Positions 6,226 through 7,395 of a stretch of DNA of 7,395 nucleotides are shown one piece after another. The stretch is from Actinomycetes bacterium (GTDB lineage Bacteria; Actinomycetota; Acidimicrobiia; Acidimicrobiales; Acidimicrobiaceae). The stretch covers positions 1-7,395 of the forward strand of contig JAKASN010000084.1 of the NCBI GenBank assembly GCA_021819025.1, given 5' to 3'. Under the pieces are notes generated by a model. That model saw only the letters and a program-made list of their open reading frames with translations. It ran no database searches and was not told where the DNA came from. Each line of letters opens with the position of its first letter. Within the stretch, counting starts at the first letter, position 1. The translations under genes were made by a program, and so were the position numbers.

Positions 6226-7394
6226 CAGCGTTCGCCCCTTTTCCCGGAAGTTTGTGTAGCCGACTTCGCCGCGGCGATCGCTACTTGACCAAGTGAAATA
6301 CCCTCGTCATTGCATGATACCGCTAAGTTCATTTTGACATCCAGTCCTGCATCCCGAAGCGCTATCGAAACTGCATCGCTAAAGATGCGATTGAGAAAAA
6401 CTCCGCCGGACAACACCACGATCTGTGATCCACGCTCCCGTGCGATTCGGGCGGCCATCGCAGCTACCGCCAAGGCAAAACCGAGGTGAAAGCGCATCGC
6501 GATCGTCCCAACTGAAGTGCCCGAGAGGCGGTCCTGAATCGCTTCGGTGAGCATCTCTTGAAAGTCGATAGTTCCCGCGCCAGCAAATTCGAATCGATAA
6601 TGATTGCTAGATATAGCGATGGGATCGAGGGCGTGGTTGGAAGAAGCACGTGCAAGATTCTCGAGCCACATCGCGGCCTGTCCTTCGTAGCTCATGGTGC
6701 CCGAAAAACCGCAAATCGCCGCTACGCAATCAAAGAGCCGCCCTGCCGAGGTGGTAGAAATTGCCGCTTCGCGGCCAAAGCGGAGACTCGATAGCACCCG
6801 GTAAAGACCGGCATCAACCCCGAAGACGTCCTTGGCGATAAGTGCCCACGAAGCATTGTCATCGAGATAGCCAGCCAGCGCTTGCAAAGGACGCCTCGCC
6901 GCGGCCTCCCCGCCCAGCAAATGTGCACCGCTAAGCGATGCAACTCTTTCGAAGCCATCCTTGAGCGATCCCCAAAAAAATTCTCCACCCCAAATGCTTC
7001 CGTCATCGCCATAGCCGGTACCATCCATTGCCACACCGACCACGCTTTGATCCCAAATAGCCCACTCAGCTAGCACAGAAGCTATGTGGGCACGATGGTG
7101 CTGAACTCGCAGTAGTTCTCGGGTACCAAATTCTTCGACATATTTCTCCGCGAGGGCAGTTGAGAAATAGCCGGGATGCAGGTCAGCGCAGAGCTGGACC
7201 GAGGCGGGGTCGATATCGTAAATGCCAAGGAGATCAGTAACGGTACGGCGATGCGAAAGCTGAACTTCGTGGTACTCCAGGTCGCCAAGATACTGCGAAA
7301 CGAGCACCTTGGAACCCACGGCGACTGCGACGGTGGACTTGAGATCCGCACCGCAGGCAATGATTGGGGCGCCATGGTCGAGGCTGGCAACAAA
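6225..7394 (-). CDS. hypF: Carbamoyltransferase HypF, C-terminal part (5' end beyond the window)
   Basis: HypF uses carbamoyl phosphate and ATP to make carbamoyl adenylate and transfers the carbamoyl group to HypE. The window holds about 389 C-terminal residues. The frame stays open to the right edge and encodes GADLKSTVAVA upstream of the in-frame GTG at 7319, which is family sequence, so that GTG is not the start. Numbering from the edge, the Kae1-like catalytic domain shows SQYLGDLE at 33-40, the metal-binding VQHHRAH at 97-103 and DGTGYGDDGSIWGGEF at 124-139. SAGRLFD follows at 216-222, YEGQAA at 236-241, LSGGVFLN at 328-335 and NDEGISLGQ at 362-370. The N-terminal acylphosphatase, zinc-finger and YrdC-like domains, typically some 350-400 residues, lie outside. 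The stop codon overlaps the hypC start, so hypF is the first gene of the operon seen here. Its promoter is not visible. Confidence 0.97.
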   Translation of the reverse strand, partial: FVASLDHGAPIIACGADLKSTVAVAVGSKVLVSQYLGDLEYHEVQLSHRRTVTDLLGIYDIDPASVQLCADLHPGYFSTALAEKYVEEFGTRELLRVQHHRAHIASVLAEWAIWDQSVVGVAMDGTGYGDDGSIWGGEFFWGSLKDGFERVASLSGAHLLGGEAAARRPLQALAGYLDDNASWALIAKDVFGVDAGLYRVLSSLRFGREAAISTTSAGRLFDCVAAICGFSGTMSYEGQAAMWLENLARASSNHALDPIAISSNHYRFEFAGAGTIDFQEMLTEAIQDRLSGTSVGTIAMRFHLGFALAVAAMAARIARERGSQIVVLSGGVFLNRIFSDAVSIALRDAGLDVKMNLAVSCNDEGISLGQVAIAAAKSATQTSGKRGER

Positions 7395-7395
7395 G

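Overview
The window is an ordinary bacterial chromosome segment of moderately high GC. GTG and TTG starts, 4-base and 1-base gene overlaps, and the style of the MalK-type ATPase would suit an actinobacterium, possibly the Acidimicrobiia side. That placement is inference from protein style only; no marker gene is present.

Left part (1-3090): the 3' two-thirds of a sugar-type ABC transporter ATPase (MalK/SugC/UgpC family, plus strand) runs in from the left edge. It converges on a two-helix potassium channel with a TTVGYGD selectivity filter and a cytoplasmic RCK regulatory module (minus strand). A 211-base divergent promoter region with a short direct repeat and a foldable GC-rich stretch separates the channel from a ten-helix DMT/EamA-family transporter (plus strand).

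Middle (3091-3788): about 700 bases between two convergent genes, with no gene that I can support. It holds a hairpin just after the transporter, a cluster of adjacent stem-loops at 3413-3560, and weak hairpins just after hypE. Short open frames downstream of hypE look at most like remnants.

Right part (3789-7395): a tightly packed minus-strand operon read hypF-hypC-hypD-hypE, with hypF running off the right edge. Together these proteins build the Fe(CN)2CO unit of [NiFe]-hydrogenases. HypF makes the carbamoyl adenylate and passes the carbamoyl group to the C-terminal cysteine of HypE. HypE dehydrates it to a thiocyanate, and HypC-HypD assemble the cyanide and CO ligands on iron. Key residues are intact in all four, so the organism probably makes an active [NiFe]-hydrogenase. 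Its structural genes and hypA/hypB are not in the window.

I found no convincing undescribed system. The best candidates for a second look are the structured non-coding block at 3413-3560 and the leader region upstream of the DMT transporter.
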